Shown: positions 52,827 to 61,892, counted from the stretch's first letter. The stretch is DNA of 64,000 nt from Allobosea sp. AAP35 (GCF_001295925.1 NZ_LJHQ01000045.1:50815-114814); one strand, 5' to 3'. Program-made: numbers and translations. The notes: generated by a model not told the origin, from the letters alone.

Positions 52827-54410
52827 CTACTCCGCCGCAGCCTGCGCATGCAGGCGCACGCCCTTGGCCATCAGCTTGTTGAGCGCGACGAGATAGGCTT
52901 TCGCCGAGGAGACCAGTGTGTCGGGGTCGGCGCCGCGGCCCGTCACCGAGACGCCCTCATGCGTCAGCCGCACCGTGACCTCGGCCTGTGCGTCGGTGCC
53001 TTCGGTGACGGCATGGACGTCGTAGAGCTCCAGCGTTGCCTCATGCGGCACGATCGTCTTGATCGCGTTGAAGATGGCATCGATCGGCCCGTTGCCCTCG
53101 ACCTCCTCGGTCACGAGACGGCCTTCGACATCGAGCCGCATCGTCGCGCGCTGCGGGCCGCGCGTGCCGGCGATCACCGTCAGCGAATCGAGCTTGATGC
53201 GGTCATGCGCGGTGGCGATGTTGTCGTCGACCAACGCCTCGATATCCTCGTCATAGACATGCTTCTTGCGGTCGGCGAGCGCCTTGAAGCGCGTGAAGGC
53301 ATCCTCCAACTGATTGTCGCCGAGATCATAGCCCATCTCCTTCAGCTTGGAGCGGAAGGCGGCGCGGCCGGAATGCTTGCCCATCACCAGCGAGGTCTTG
53401 GTCACGCCGACGGAAGCCGGCGTCATGATCTCGTAGGTCGACTGGTTCTTCAGCATGCCGTCCTGGTGGATGCCGCTCTCATGGGCGAAGGCGTTCCGGC
53501 CGACGATCGCCTTGTTGTACTGCACCGGGAAGGAGCAGGCGTTCGACACCGTCTTCGAGGCGCGCATCAGCATGGTCGCGTCGATGCCGGTGTCGTAGGG
53601 CAGGACATCGCCGCGCACCCGCAGCGCCATCACCACCTCTTCCAGCGCGGCATTGCCGGCGCGCTCGCCGATGCCGTTCAGCGTGCATTCGACCTGCCGC
53701 GCGCCGCCCGCGATGCCGGCCAGCGAATTGGCGACCGCCAGGCCGAGATCATTATGGCAATGCACCGAGAAGATCGCCTTGTCGGCATTGGGCACGCGTT
53801 CGCGGACGGAGGCGAACATCGTCCGATACTCGTCGGGCGTCGCATAGCCCACCGTGTCGGGCAGGTTGATGGTGGTGGCGCCCGCCTTGATCGCCGCCTC
53901 GACGGTGCGGCAGAGATAGTCGATCGGCGTGCGGGTGGCGTCCATCGCCGACCATTCGACATCCTCGACCAGATTGCGCGCCTGCGCGACGGTGCGGGTG
54001 ATGATCTCCAGCACCTCGTCTTCCGTCTTGCGCATCTGGTGCTCGAGATGGATCGGCGAGGTCGAGACGAAGGTGTGGATGCGCGGCTTCCCGGCATGGC
54101 GCACGGCCTCGCCGGCCCGGGCGATGTCGCCGGTGATGGCGCGGGCCAGACCTGCGATGGTCGCGCGCTTGCTGCGCCGCGCGATCTCCGACACGGCCTC
54201 GAAGTCACCGTCCGAGGCGATCGGGAAACCCGCCTCGATGATATCGACGCCCATCGCGTCCAGCAGTTCGGCGATCTCGAGCTTTTCCTCGAAGGTCATC
54301 GTCGCGCCGGGGCACTGCTCGCCGTCGCGCAGCGTGGTGTCGAAGATCAGGATTCGGTCTTTGGGGGAAGAAGGAGTCGCGGAGCCGTTGCTCGCAATCG
54401 ATTCGGTCAT
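52827..54410 (-). CDS. leuA: 2-isopropylmalate synthase
   Basis: First committed enzyme of leucine synthesis, 527 residues: acetyl-CoA plus 2-oxoisovalerate to 2-isopropylmalate. The catalytic TIM barrel carries [16 protein letters not shown] with the metal Asp, and [15 protein letters not shown] with metal His. [11 protein letters not shown] lies in the linker. The C-terminal LeuA allosteric domain (about 395-515) binds leucine. ATG at 54410 has AGGA eight bases upstream. An alternative ATG at 54458 is less likely. It is preceded by a leader reading frame with five consecutive Leu codons. Confidence 0.94.
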   Translation of the reverse strand: MTESIASNGSATPSSPKDRILIFDTTLRDGEQCPGATMTFEEKLEIAELLDAMGVDIIEAGFPIASDGDFEAVSEIARRSKRATIAGLARAITGDIARAGEAVRHAGKPRIHTFVSTSPIHLEHQMRKTEDEVLEIITRTVAQARNLVEDVEWSAMDATRTPIDYLCRTVEAAIKAGATTINLPDTVGYATPDEYRTMFASVRERVPNADKAIFSVHCHNDLGLAVANSLAGIAGGARQVECTLNGIGERAGNAALEEVVMALRVRGDVLPYDTGIDATMLMRASKTVSNACSFPVQYNKAIVGRNAFAHESGIHQDGMLKNQSTYEIMTPASVGVTKTSLVMGKHSGRAAFRSKLKEMGYDLGDNQLEDAFTRFKALADRKKHVYDEDIEALVDDNIATAHDRIKLDSLTVIAGTRGPQRATMRLDVEGRLVTEEVEGNGPIDAIFNAIKTIVPHEATLELYDVHAVTEGTDAQAEVTVRLTHEGVSVTGRGADPDTLVSSAKAYLVALNKLMAKGVRLHAQAAAE

Positions 54411-54502
54411 GGTCGTGTTCCTGAAAGATCCGGCGCCGCTCACCTGGCAGGTAGCCACTTTGGAAGCAGGCGCCTTATGTCTGGGGTGTCGTTCTCGTCA
54501 CT

Positions 54503-54545
54503 CCCCTGAGCGCCCAGGCATGCATGCCCGGCCGGCCCTCAGGGG
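54503..54545 (-). promoter_or_regulatory. Stem-loop following the Leu-run leader (attenuator-like)
   Basis: On the minus strand CCCCTGAG (54545-54538) pairs perfectly with CTCAGGGG (54510-54503); a 12-base palindrome GGCATGCATGCC lies in the loop. The leader stop codon TGA is inside the 5' arm, so a ribosome finishing the leader would cover it, while one stalled on Leu codons would not. No clear U-run is seen, so whether it ends transcription or masks leuA translation is open. Confidence 0.55.
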
Positions 54546-54655
54546 CGGCTAAGGAGAAGAAGCAGACCAAGCGAGGCGGCGGGACGCGCGCGCGAACCGG
54601 CGGATCGCGCCAGGGCGCAATCGTCATACCAGTCGGGGGCAAGCGTCGCAGACAA
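54539..54655 (-). CDS. leuL: Leucine leader peptide with five consecutive Leu codons
   Basis: Predicted 38-residue peptide upstream of leuA on its strand. A TTG start at 54655 has GAGGA about six bases upstream. The reading frame ends with CTG-CTT-CTT-CTC-CTT, coding for five Leu (54551-54565), then Ser-Arg-Pro-stop. The stop lies in the first arm of an inverted repeat. This is the layout of ribosome-mediated attenuation leaders: scarcity of Leu-tRNA stalls the ribosome on the run and changes the RNA fold ahead. The first part of the peptide is unremarkable, and a shorter internal start cannot be ruled out. The symbol is used by analogy. Confidence 0.68.
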   Translation of the reverse strand: MSATLAPDWYDDCALARSAGSRARPAASLGLLLLLSRP

Positions 54656-54680
54656 GGGCAATCCTCGGATATCGTGGAAC

Positions 54681-54710
54681 GATGTAGCCGAAACCGGCAC
54701 GCCCGCGCAA
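54681..54710 (-). promoter_or_regulatory. Candidate promoter of leuL-leuA
   Basis: GCTACATC (54681-54688 on the minus strand) fully matches the alphaproteobacterial -10 GCTANAWC. A partial -35 TTGCGCG (54704-54710) lies 15 bases upstream. It places the transcript start only some 15-20 bases before the leader TTG at 54655, a sensible distance. A perfect GTGACGTCAC palindrome at 54738-54747 lies a little further upstream. Confidence 0.42.
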
Positions 54711-54812
54711 GCATATGTCGCAGGCCGCCCGTAATGGGTGACGTCACGGGTGGGACCCCTATGATCGCCCCGCGCGGATGGCGCAAGCCGGCGCGGCGGG
54801 GGACGACAACCG

Positions 54813-55454
54813 ATGCTGACCTATAACCGCTGGGCGATCGGCCTCGCCTTCTGCCTGTCGGGCCTGGCCGGCTATATCGACACGATCGGCTTCATCAGCC
54901 TCGGCGGCTTCTTCGTCTCCTTCATGAGCGGCAACACCACGCGGCTCAGCATCGAACTCGCGGGGCTCCACACCGGCGGCATCGCCACCGCCGCCAGCGT
55001 GCTGGCGCTGTTTGTCTGCGGCGTGATCTGCGGGTCGCTGGTCGGCCATCTCGGCGGCCGGCGCCGCAAATCGGCCGTGCTGGGGCTGGTGGCGCTGGCG
55101 CTGGCGGCATCGGCGACGCTCGACATCATCGGCCTGAGCTTTGCCGGCGCGGTGCTGCTCGCCTTCGCCATGGGCGCCGAGAACGGCGTCTTCCAGCGCG
55201 ACGGCGAGGTCACCATCGCCCTGACTTACATGACCGGGACGCTGGTGAAGATGGGCCAGCGCATCGCCGGTGCCATGCTCGGCGGACCGAGACTGGCCTG
55301 GGTCCGCCACTTCGTCCTGTGGCTGGGCCTGCTGACCGGCTGCATCAACGGCGCCATCGCGCATTACCTCGTCGGCCAGGGCGCCGTCTGGCTGGCGGCG
55401 CTGGCGGCGGCGATCTTCGCCGTCGCCCTGCCCTTCCTGCCGCTGGACGATTGA
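54813..55454 (+). CDS. YoaK-family (DUF1275) membrane protein
   Basis: Polytopic inner-membrane protein, 213 residues, about six hydrophobic helices. Family motifs SGLAGYIDTIGFISLGGFFV and SFMSGNTTRLS near residues 20-45, and a later MGAENGVFQRDGEVTIALTYMTGT, are typical of YoaK/DUF1275. Its function is not established; links with transport have been suggested for the family. ATG at 54813 follows a GGGGG-rich site. It is divergent from leuL, 158 bases away, so the two may share regulatory DNA. Confidence 0.86.
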   Translation: MLTYNRWAIGLAFCLSGLAGYIDTIGFISLGGFFVSFMSGNTTRLSIELAGLHTGGIATAASVLALFVCGVICGSLVGHLGGRRRKSAVLGLVALALAASATLDIIGLSFAGAVLLAFAMGAENGVFQRDGEVTIALTYMTGTLVKMGQRIAGAMLGGPRLAWVRHFVLWLGLLTGCINGAIAHYLVGQGAVWLAALAAAIFAVALPFLPLDD

Positions 55455-55518
55455 GGGCGCCGATTGACCCGCAAGGGGAATCGGTCATCTTCGCACTCAC
55501 CCGATGCCGGAGCCTGCC

Positions 55519-55860
55519 ATGCGCGCCACTGCCCTGTCCTTCGCCGCCCTCGCCTTCGCGCTCGGCGCCTGCCAGACCGCCTCGGTCACGACGCCGCCGG
55601 CCCCCTCGCCCGAGCAGGCAGCTACCGGCGTCACGCCCAACACCTTCCGCATGCCGAGCGGTGCGGGATGCTCCGGCGAGGTCGAGCGCTTCCAGGCCGT
55701 GATCGACAACGACCTCGCCACCGGCCACACCACCAAGGGCGTCCACACCCGCGTTTCGGCCGAGATCTCGACCGCGCGCACGACCTGCGCCGCCGGCAAT
55801 GAGGGTGGCGCGGTCAGTCAGATCCGGGCGACGAAGGCGCGGTTTGGCTACCCGGGGTGA
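55519..55860 (+). CDS. Small predicted lipoprotein
   Basis: Exported protein of 113 residues. Signal MRATALSFAALAFALGACQT ends in a lipobox LGAC, with Cys18 as the likely lipidated residue. The mature protein has a Thr/Pro-rich stretch, then two Cys residues (GAGCSGEV and TTCAAGN) that could form a disulfide. No family recognised. GGAG six bases before ATG 55519 decides the start over 55504. Probably anchored in the outer or inner membrane. It follows the YoaK-family gene on the same strand. Confidence 0.78.
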   Translation: MRATALSFAALAFALGACQTASVTTPPAPSPEQAATGVTPNTFRMPSGAGCSGEVERFQAVIDNDLATGHTTKGVHTRVSAEISTARTTCAAGNEGGAVSQIRATKARFGYPG

Positions 55861-55867
55861 GATGCTC

Positions 55868-55944
55868 CGTCATGCTCGGGCTTGACCCGAGCATCTCTTG
55901 CCGGAGATTCTCGGGTCGGCGCATCGCGCCGCCCGAGAATGACG
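55868..55944. repeat. Palindromic intergenic repeat, family B copy 4
   Basis: CCGTCATGCTCGGGCTTGAC start, GCCCGAGAATGACG end, in opposite orientation to the copy at 52736. It occupies the gap between the convergent lipoprotein gene and the M3 peptidase gene. Confidence 0.85.
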
Positions 55945-55951
55945 CGAGCGA

Positions 55952-58039
55952 CTATGCCGCCAGCCCCCGCTTCTGCAGCAGCGCGTCGGGCGTCGGCAGC
56001 CGGCCCCGGAACAGCGTGTAGGCTTCGGCCGCGTCGCGGGTGTCGCCGGCTGAATAGATGAAGCGCTTCAGCTTGCCTGCCAGCTCCGGCGAGAACACGT
56101 CGCCGGCCTCAAGGAAGGCGTTGAAGGCGTCGGCGTCCATCACCTCCGACCAGAGATAGCTGTAATAGCCGGCCGAATAGCCATCGCCCGCGAAGACATG
56201 GGTAAAATGCGGGGTGCGGTGGCGCATCACCATGCCCTCGGGCATGCCGAGCCGCGAAAGCTCCGCCTTTTCGAAGGCCAGCGCATCGATCTCGCCCGGC
56301 TCCTCCAGCGAATGGAAGGCCAGATCGACCAGCGCCGAGGAGGTGTATTCGACCGTGGCGCAGCCCTGGTTGAAGGTCTGCGCCAGATTGATCTTCTCGA
56401 TCAGGGCATCGGGGATCGGCTCGCCCGTCTGGGCATGCAGGCAATAGGTCTGCATCACCTCCTTGGTCAGGAACCAGTGCTCGTAGAGCTGCGAGGGCAG
56501 TTCGACGAAATCGCGCGAGACAGAGGTGCCGGCGAGCGAGCCATAGGTCACGTCCGAGAGCAGCCCGTGCAGCGCATGGCCGAATTCGTGGAACAGCGTG
56601 CGCGCATCGTCGATCGAGAGCAGCGCCGGCTGCCCCTGGGCGGGCTTGGCGAAGTTGCAGACATTGACGATGATCGGCCTAACCTCGCCGCCGAGCCGGC
56701 GCTGGCCGCGAAAGGCACTCATCCAGGCGCCCGAACGTTTCGAGGCGCGGGCGAAATAATCGCCGATGAACAGGCCGATATGCCGGCCGCTGGCGGCCTC
56801 CTTTACCTCCCAGATGCGGACATCAGGGTGATAGCCGACGAGTTCCGAGCGCGGCTCAAAAGCCAGCCCGAACAGCTTGCCGGCGACGTCGAAGGCAGCA
56901 GCGATGATGCGGTCGAGCTGGAGATAGGGCTTCAGCACGGCCTCATCGAGCGCATAGGTCTGCTGGCGGACCTTCTCGGCGTAATGACGCCAGTCCCACG
57001 GGCGGAGCGGGCCGTTCTCGCCCTCGGCCTGCGCCAGCGCCGCGAGATCGGCCGCCTCCTGCGCGGCGCGGGCCTTCGCCGGCTTCCACACCAATTCGAG
57101 CAGTTCGCGGACATTCTCCGGCGTCTTGGCCATGGCGTCGTCGAGCTTGAAATGCGCGAAGGTGGCGAAGCCGAGCAGCTTGGCCTTCTCGGCGCGCAGC
57201 TTGACCATTTCGGCGACGATCAGGCGGTTGTCGCTGTCATTGCCGTTCTCGCCGCGCTTGCCCCAGGCCGCAAAGGCCTCCTCGCGCAGATCGCGCCGCG
57301 TCGAGAAGGTCAGGAACGGCTCGATCACCGAGCGCGACAGCGTCACCGCATGTTTGTCGGGATGGCCGCGGTCGGTTGCGGCGCGTGCCATCGATGCCAG
57401 CAGGAAGGGCGGCAGGCCGGCGAGCCCCGCCTCGTCCTCGATGATCAGCGCATAGGCGGATTCGTCCTTGAGCACATTCTGGCTGAACTGCGTGCCCAGT
57501 TCCGCCAGCCGCTCGTTGATCGCGGCCAGCCTCGCCTTGTCCTCTGCGCCGAGCTGTGCGCCCGAGCGGATGAAGCCGCGATGCGTCCGCTCCAGGAGCC
57601 GCATCTGCTCGGAATCGAGTCCCAGCGTCTCGCGCTTGGCGAAGACCGAATCGACCCGCGCAAACAGCGCCGGGTCCATCATGATCGCCGACCAGTGCCG
57701 CGAGGTGAGTGGCGAGAGTTCGCGCTCAATCGCCTGCAGCGCCTCGTTGGTGTCGGCTCCAGACAAGTTGTAGAACACGCCGCCGACGCGCGAGAGCGCG
57801 CGGCCCGCCCGCTCCAGCGCCTCGATCGTGTTGGCGAAATCGGGCGCGGCCGGATCGGCCACGATCGCCGCCATCTCGTCCTTGTGCTTGGCGAGCGCCG
57901 CCTCGAAGGCCGGCTGGATATGCTCAGGCTGGATCGCCGCGAAGGGCGGCAGTCCGAACGGCGTCTCCCAGCGCGTGGCGAAGGGGTTGTCCGAGGAAAG
58001 CGGCAGGGACTCGGGGGCGAGGGCTTCGGACGTGGTCAT
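55952..58039 (-). CDS. M3-family oligopeptidase (Dcp/PrlC type)
   Basis: Zinc metallopeptidase of 695 residues, cytoplasmic. The zinc-binding motif HEFGHALHGLLSD lies near residue 485 and the third ligand Glu in FVELPSQLYEHW about 30 residues later. The C terminus has GYSAGYYSYLWSEVMDADAF, typical of oligopeptidase A and dipeptidyl carboxypeptidase. It degrades short peptides. ATG at 58039 is used because family similarity starts there, though the frame continues into the Nudix gene. It is 44 bases downstream of that gene and probably belongs to the same transcript. A weak ribosome site is seen. Confidence 0.92.
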   Translation of the reverse strand: MTTSEALAPESLPLSSDNPFATRWETPFGLPPFAAIQPEHIQPAFEAALAKHKDEMAAIVADPAAPDFANTIEALERAGRALSRVGGVFYNLSGADTNEALQAIERELSPLTSRHWSAIMMDPALFARVDSVFAKRETLGLDSEQMRLLERTHRGFIRSGAQLGAEDKARLAAINERLAELGTQFSQNVLKDESAYALIIEDEAGLAGLPPFLLASMARAATDRGHPDKHAVTLSRSVIEPFLTFSTRRDLREEAFAAWGKRGENGNDSDNRLIVAEMVKLRAEKAKLLGFATFAHFKLDDAMAKTPENVRELLELVWKPAKARAAQEAADLAALAQAEGENGPLRPWDWRHYAEKVRQQTYALDEAVLKPYLQLDRIIAAAFDVAGKLFGLAFEPRSELVGYHPDVRIWEVKEAASGRHIGLFIGDYFARASKRSGAWMSAFRGQRRLGGEVRPIIVNVCNFAKPAQGQPALLSIDDARTLFHEFGHALHGLLSDVTYGSLAGTSVSRDFVELPSQLYEHWFLTKEVMQTYCLHAQTGEPIPDALIEKINLAQTFNQGCATVEYTSSALVDLAFHSLEEPGEIDALAFEKAELSRLGMPEGMVMRHRTPHFTHVFAGDGYSAGYYSYLWSEVMDADAFNAFLEAGDVFSPELAGKLKRFIYSAGDTRDAAEAYTLFRGRLPTPDALLQKRGLAA

Positions 58040-58083
58040 GGCATCGCTTTCGGCTGGCGGGCGGCAGGACGATCGGCGTGCGA

Positions 58084-58836
58084 TCAATCCTGCCCGAAGA
58101 TATGGGCGAGATAGGGCTTCATGAAGGGCGCCATCCTGTGGCGGTCGCAATCGGCGGCGCTGCGCAGGATCACGATGTCGTCGAGTTCCTGTTCGTCCAT
58201 GGTCGCGATCCGCGACAGCATCAGCGCGCGCGCCTCTTCCGCCGGCAGGTTGACGGTGAGCGGCCGCATGAAGGCGATGCGCCCGGGCGTGAACACGGCG
58301 TCCCAGCCCTCCCCGACCGTGATCTCGGCCTCCGTCAGCCCGGTCTCCTCCCAAAGTTCCCGCACGACGCTGCCGGCGAGATCGACCGTGCCGTCCGCGC
58401 GCACATCGCTGCGATCGGGCGTGCCGGCTGCGAAATAGACCATGCCGGCATTGGCGGTGTGCTCGGCCATCCGTCCGCACAGAAAGGCCCCGTCGGCGGC
58501 GCGCAGCGCGCCCATCGCGAAGCCGTTGCGGATCGCGGGTCCCGGCCGGCCGAGATCGCGCCATGTCATGAAGGCGGCATAGTCGGTCTCGAAATAGCCG
58601 GCCCGGAAGACGCCGTCCTCGATCGCAGCCCGGTGCTGCAGCAGGATGCGCCCGTTGAACATCGCGGGCTTGTCGGCGCTGAGCTTGGCCCAATGTGCGG
58701 CGATAGCGTCTTCGTTCTCCCGCGCGAAGGCCCAGTCATGAGCCTCAGCCCGCGCCTCGACCGCTCGCAGCGGCACGATATGGCAGTCGGGGAACGCCTC
58801 GATCGATCCGCTCTGCCTGCTGCCGGCGATCGTCAC
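58084..58836 (-). CDS. Nudix-domain protein with altered Nudix box
   Basis: Nudix-fold hydrolase of 250 residues. The Nudix box is recognisable as the 19 residues from GTVDL to EETGL, containing REL-x-EETGL, but the Glu normally eight residues before the REL (GX5EX7REU) is Val. Metal-binding Glu residues of REL-x-EE are kept, so activity is likely but may differ. The N-terminal 110 residues, FARENEDAIAAHWAKL and NGRILLQHRAA, form an extra domain. GTG at 58836 overlaps the PhzF stop as GTGA. Substrate unknown; nucleotide sugars or NDP derivatives are common in the family. Confidence 0.82.
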   Translation of the reverse strand: MTIAGSRQSGSIEAFPDCHIVPLRAVEARAEAHDWAFARENEDAIAAHWAKLSADKPAMFNGRILLQHRAAIEDGVFRAGYFETDYAAFMTWRDLGRPGPAIRNGFAMGALRAADGAFLCGRMAEHTANAGMVYFAAGTPDRSDVRADGTVDLAGSVVRELWEETGLTEAEITVGEGWDAVFTPGRIAFMRPLTVNLPAEEARALMLSRIATMDEQELDDIVILRSAADCDRHRMAPFMKPYLAHIFGQD

Positions 58837-59735
58837 AGCAGAACGCCTTCGCTGATCATCACGGCCGCCCCGCCGATCCGGGCCGAGACGAGCGCGCCGC
58901 CCGCCACGGTCAGTTCGAGCGTGATCTGCGAGGGCCGGCCCATTTCATAGCCTTGCTCGATGACGAAGCGATGCTCGCCGTCGCCCGGCTGCTCGAAGCG
59001 CATGATGACGTCGGCAAAGGCAGCAACGGCCGCCCCGGTCGCGGGATCCTCCCTGACGCCCATGGCAGGGGCGAACATGCGAGCGTGGAAATCATGCCCG
59101 GCATCGCGCGTGCGGCGGCAATAGGCATAGGCGTTGGGTTCGTCCACCGGCCTGATCGCCTGCGACCAGAGCGTGGTGTCGAGTCGCACGCGCTCCAGCG
59201 CATCCAGGCTCGACACCGGCACGAAGGTGAACGCCACCCCGGCCGAGACCACGCTCGGCACATGCCGGTCGAAGCCGATCTCGCGGCGGTCGAGTCCGAG
59301 CGCGCCTGCGATCAGCGCCAGCGCAGCCGGCGGCCCCAATTCCTCCGGCAGGCGCGGCAGCGTGAAGACAGCGTGGCCGATGCGTGGGCTTGTCACGGAG
59401 ACGGCGCAGGGCACGAGGCCGACCTCCTCCTCCAGCACGATGACATCGGCCGCCCTGCCCTCGGCCGCATCGCGCAATGCCAGGAGCACGGCGGTCCCGA
59501 CGGTGGGATGCCCGGCGAAGGGCAGTTCGCGGCCAGGCGTGAAGATGCGCAGCGCCGCGCGGTGCGAAGCGTCCGCCGGCGCCAGGACGAAAACCGTCTC
59601 CGACAGGGCGAATTCGCGCGTAATCGCCTGCATCGCTTCGGTGTCGAGCCCCTCGCTGTCGAGCACGACGGCCAGCGGGTTGCCGGCATGGGGCGTCGCC
59701 GTGAAGACATCGAGAGTGACAAAGCGGCGGGTCAT
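58833..59735 (-). CDS. PhzF-family isomerase
   Basis: PhzF-like fold, 300 residues, two symmetric alpha/beta-barrel halves. The N-terminal FVTLDVFTATPHAGNPLAVV, SETVFVLAP with its catalytic Glu near 47, and FTPGRELPFAGHPTVGTA are diagnostic, together with a later MFAPAMGVREDPATGAAVAAF. The family catalyses isomerisations or epimerisations. Its substrate here is unknown. ATG at 59735 overlaps the upstream EEP stop as ATGA; an alternative at 59780 is unlikely. It belongs to a tight group with pdxY, EEP and Nudix. Confidence 0.9.
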   Translation of the reverse strand: MTRRFVTLDVFTATPHAGNPLAVVLDSEGLDTEAMQAITREFALSETVFVLAPADASHRAALRIFTPGRELPFAGHPTVGTAVLLALRDAAEGRAADVIVLEEEVGLVPCAVSVTSPRIGHAVFTLPRLPEELGPPAALALIAGALGLDRREIGFDRHVPSVVSAGVAFTFVPVSSLDALERVRLDTTLWSQAIRPVDEPNAYAYCRRTRDAGHDFHARMFAPAMGVREDPATGAAVAAFADVIMRFEQPGDGEHRFVIEQGYEMGRPSQITLELTVAGGALVSARIGGAAVMISEGVLL

Positions 59736-60856
59736 GAAACGCGGTCCTGCGGTATCGTCAGGTCGATGGTGAGCGGGCAATGGTCGGAGGCCTTGGGCCG
59801 GTCCCAGCCGATGCGCGGATAGCGGTCGGCGCTCGTGGCGAGCGTCGCGATCGAGCGGTCCGGCGTTCGCGGATCGAGCGGCACACGGTAGGGCAGCCCG
59901 CGCCGGATCATCTGCATGGCGGGGGCGGGATTGGCCGCAGCCAGCGCCGGCGACAGCAGGATGTGGTCGAGCGGCATATGCGTCTCGACCAGGCGTTGGC
60001 CGGCTTCGGACCAGTAGCGCCGGAAATGCGTCCAGCGCTCGTGTTCCGGCAGGTTTTCCATCGGGTCGATCGCGAAATCCTCGAGCAGTGGCTCGATCCC
60101 GCTCTCGCCCTCGTCGGTCCGCTGCGCCAGCGGGCCCAGGCCGAAGCGATAGGCGTTGAGATCCCCGAGCACGATCCAGTTTGCCGCGCGCCAGCCCTCG
60201 CCGAAATGCCGCTTGATCAGCCCCTTGACCGCACGCGCTTCGGCCCGGCGCACCGGCAGCGTCGCCTGGCGGCCATCGTCGCGGCCATTGCTCATCGATT
60301 TCAGATGGCAGCCGAACAGGGTCAGGCTGCGGTCGCCGAAATCGAGCTCGATCTGCAGGCAGTCGCGCGCGAAGACCTTGCCGCTGCGATCGATCCCGAG
60401 CGCGGCGAGGTCGCGGTCATGGACGCCGGCCTCGGCGAAGCTGAGATCCCTGTGCGAGCTCACCGCGACCCGCTGCGGCGCCAGGAGGTCGCGCCGCGCC
60501 GCGAAACCGATATCGATGTTGCGGCGGTCATTGCCGTCGAGCAGCGTAAAATGGCCGTAGCGATGGTCGGCGATGCGGTGGACGTAATTGGCGAAGAAGG
60601 CCTGCAGGCTCGCCAGCGAATCGACCTCTTGCAGCATCCAGAGATCGGCATGCGCCTCGGCGATGGCGAGCGCCGTCATCTGGCGCTTGTCGTCCTCCAG
60701 CGCGACCGCGAGCGAACGCTCGACCGCGTCGCGCTCGTCGATCCGGGGGAAATGGAACAGCGACATGGCGGGCGCCGTGTCGCTGCGTTCGCCCGACGAG
60801 AAGCGGTGCCGCGTCAGCAGGTTCTCGACATTAAAGGTGCCGACGCGCAGCTTCAT
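59732..60856 (-). CDS. Endonuclease/exonuclease/phosphatase-family hydrolase
   Basis: EEP-fold enzyme of 374 residues. Motifs: GTFNVENLL near residue 7 with the metal-binding Asn, MLQEVDSL near 73 with the Glu, GCHLKS near 165, LGDLNAYRFG near 232, and SDHCPLTIDL near the C terminus with the catalytic Asp-His. No signal peptide. The substrate may be DNA, phosphoinositide or a small phosphoester and cannot be fixed. ATG at 60856 lies six bases after the pdxY stop. It overlaps phzF by ATGA. Confidence 0.87.
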   Translation of the reverse strand: MKLRVGTFNVENLLTRHRFSSGERSDTAPAMSLFHFPRIDERDAVERSLAVALEDDKRQMTALAIAEAHADLWMLQEVDSLASLQAFFANYVHRIADHRYGHFTLLDGNDRRNIDIGFAARRDLLAPQRVAVSSHRDLSFAEAGVHDRDLAALGIDRSGKVFARDCLQIELDFGDRSLTLFGCHLKSMSNGRDDGRQATLPVRRAEARAVKGLIKRHFGEGWRAANWIVLGDLNAYRFGLGPLAQRTDEGESGIEPLLEDFAIDPMENLPEHERWTHFRRYWSEAGQRLVETHMPLDHILLSPALAAANPAPAMQMIRRGLPYRVPLDPRTPDRSIATLATSADRYPRIGWDRPKASDHCPLTIDLTIPQDRVS

Positions 60857-60862
60857 CCGGCT

Positions 60863-61711
60863 CTACAGCTTCTCGGGCACGAACTGGTGCGTCGGCGTGA
60901 CGAACTCGTCCTGCGCGGCAACCGTCAGGATCTCGCGCGAGCCCGCCTCCTTGGTGCGCTTCAGCAGGCCGTAGATGGAGGCTGAGGCCTTGGCCAGCGC
61001 GACGGCAGCCGATTCCTCGCGCAAATAATGCACAAAGAACAAAGCCGCGATCGCATCGCCCGCGCCATTGACGCTGACGTCGAGCTTGGGCGTGCGGACG
61101 CGGTAAGCGCCCCTGGCGTCGGCTGCCATCATGTCGATCGCGTCGTCGGGCGTCTCGTTGGTAGTCAGCGAGGTCACCAGCACGACCTTCGGCCCGGCAT
61201 CGCGCAGCGCCTCGACCGCACGATGCGCGTCGGCGATCGTGCGCACCTCGATATCGGTCAGCAGCTCCAGCTCGAACTGGTTGGGCGTGACGATGTCGGC
61301 CGCGGGAACCGCCTGCTCGCGCATGAATTCGGGAATGCCCGGCCGCACAAAGACACCGCGCCCAACATCGCCGATCACCGGATCGCAGCAATAGACCGCC
61401 TTGGGGTTGGCCGCCCGCACACGCTCGACCGCCGAGAGGATGCCATGGCCGACATCGGCCGAGCCCATATAGCCAGAGAGCACGCCGGTGCAGGAGGGCA
61501 ACACGCCGCGCTCGGCGATGCCCTCCATCACCTCGTCGATCATGCCGCCATCGAAGACACGGCCCTTCCAGGCGCCGTAGCCGGTGTGATTGGAGAACTG
61601 CACCGTATGGATCGGCCAGACCTCGACACCGAGGCGCTGCATCGGAAACACGGCGGAGGCATTGCCGACATGCCCATAGGCGACATGCGACTGGATCGAG
61701 AGAATGTTCAT
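60863..61711 (-). CDS. pdxY: Pyridoxal kinase
   Basis: Phosphorylates pyridoxal to PLP in vitamin B6 salvage, cytoplasmic, ribokinase-like fold, 282 residues. N-terminal [36 protein letters not shown] near 110, [12 protein letters not shown] near 150, and the anion hole [11 protein letters not shown] with catalytic Asp near 222 are all typical. ATG at 61711 aligns with the family start although the frame remains open to 61774; no good ribosome site is visible. It heads the compact EEP-phzF-Nudix-M3 group. Confidence 0.92.
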   Translation of the reverse strand: MNILSIQSHVAYGHVGNASAVFPMQRLGVEVWPIHTVQFSNHTGYGAWKGRVFDGGMIDEVMEGIAERGVLPSCTGVLSGYMGSADVGHGILSAVERVRAANPKAVYCCDPVIGDVGRGVFVRPGIPEFMREQAVPAADIVTPNQFELELLTDIEVRTIADAHRAVEALRDAGPKVVLVTSLTTNETPDDAIDMMAADARGAYRVRTPKLDVSVNGAGDAIAALFFVHYLREESAAVALAKASASIYGLLKRTKEAGSREILTVAAQDEFVTPTHQFVPEKL

Positions 61712-61805
61712 CAGAGGTAGCAGGGCCCCGGCTTCAAAGGCGGGGAACCTAGCCGTTGCTGCGCCGCACGCCAACCGAAAGCGGTGATGGGAGGGATCAG
61801 CATGC

Positions 61806-61884
61806 CGTCATTCTCGGGCGGCGCAGAGCGGCGACCCGAGAATCTCGTTCTCCAGAGATGGTCGGGTCAAGCCCGACCATGACG
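61806..61884. repeat. Palindromic intergenic repeat, family B copy 5
   Basis: CGTCATTCTCGGGCGGCGCA start and AAGCCCGACCATGACG end, in the gap between pdxY and the ABC-transporter binding-protein stop. Slightly diverged (GGTCGGG instead of GCTCGGG). Confidence 0.82.
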
Positions 61885-61892
61885 ATCTTGGC

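Noticed and set aside
54475..54786. 103-codon minus-strand frame covering the leuA leader
   Set aside because: It reads the Leu run in a different frame (VCFFSLAAP), has no ribosome site at its first start and no resemblance to known proteins. The other frame gives the five-Leu leader.
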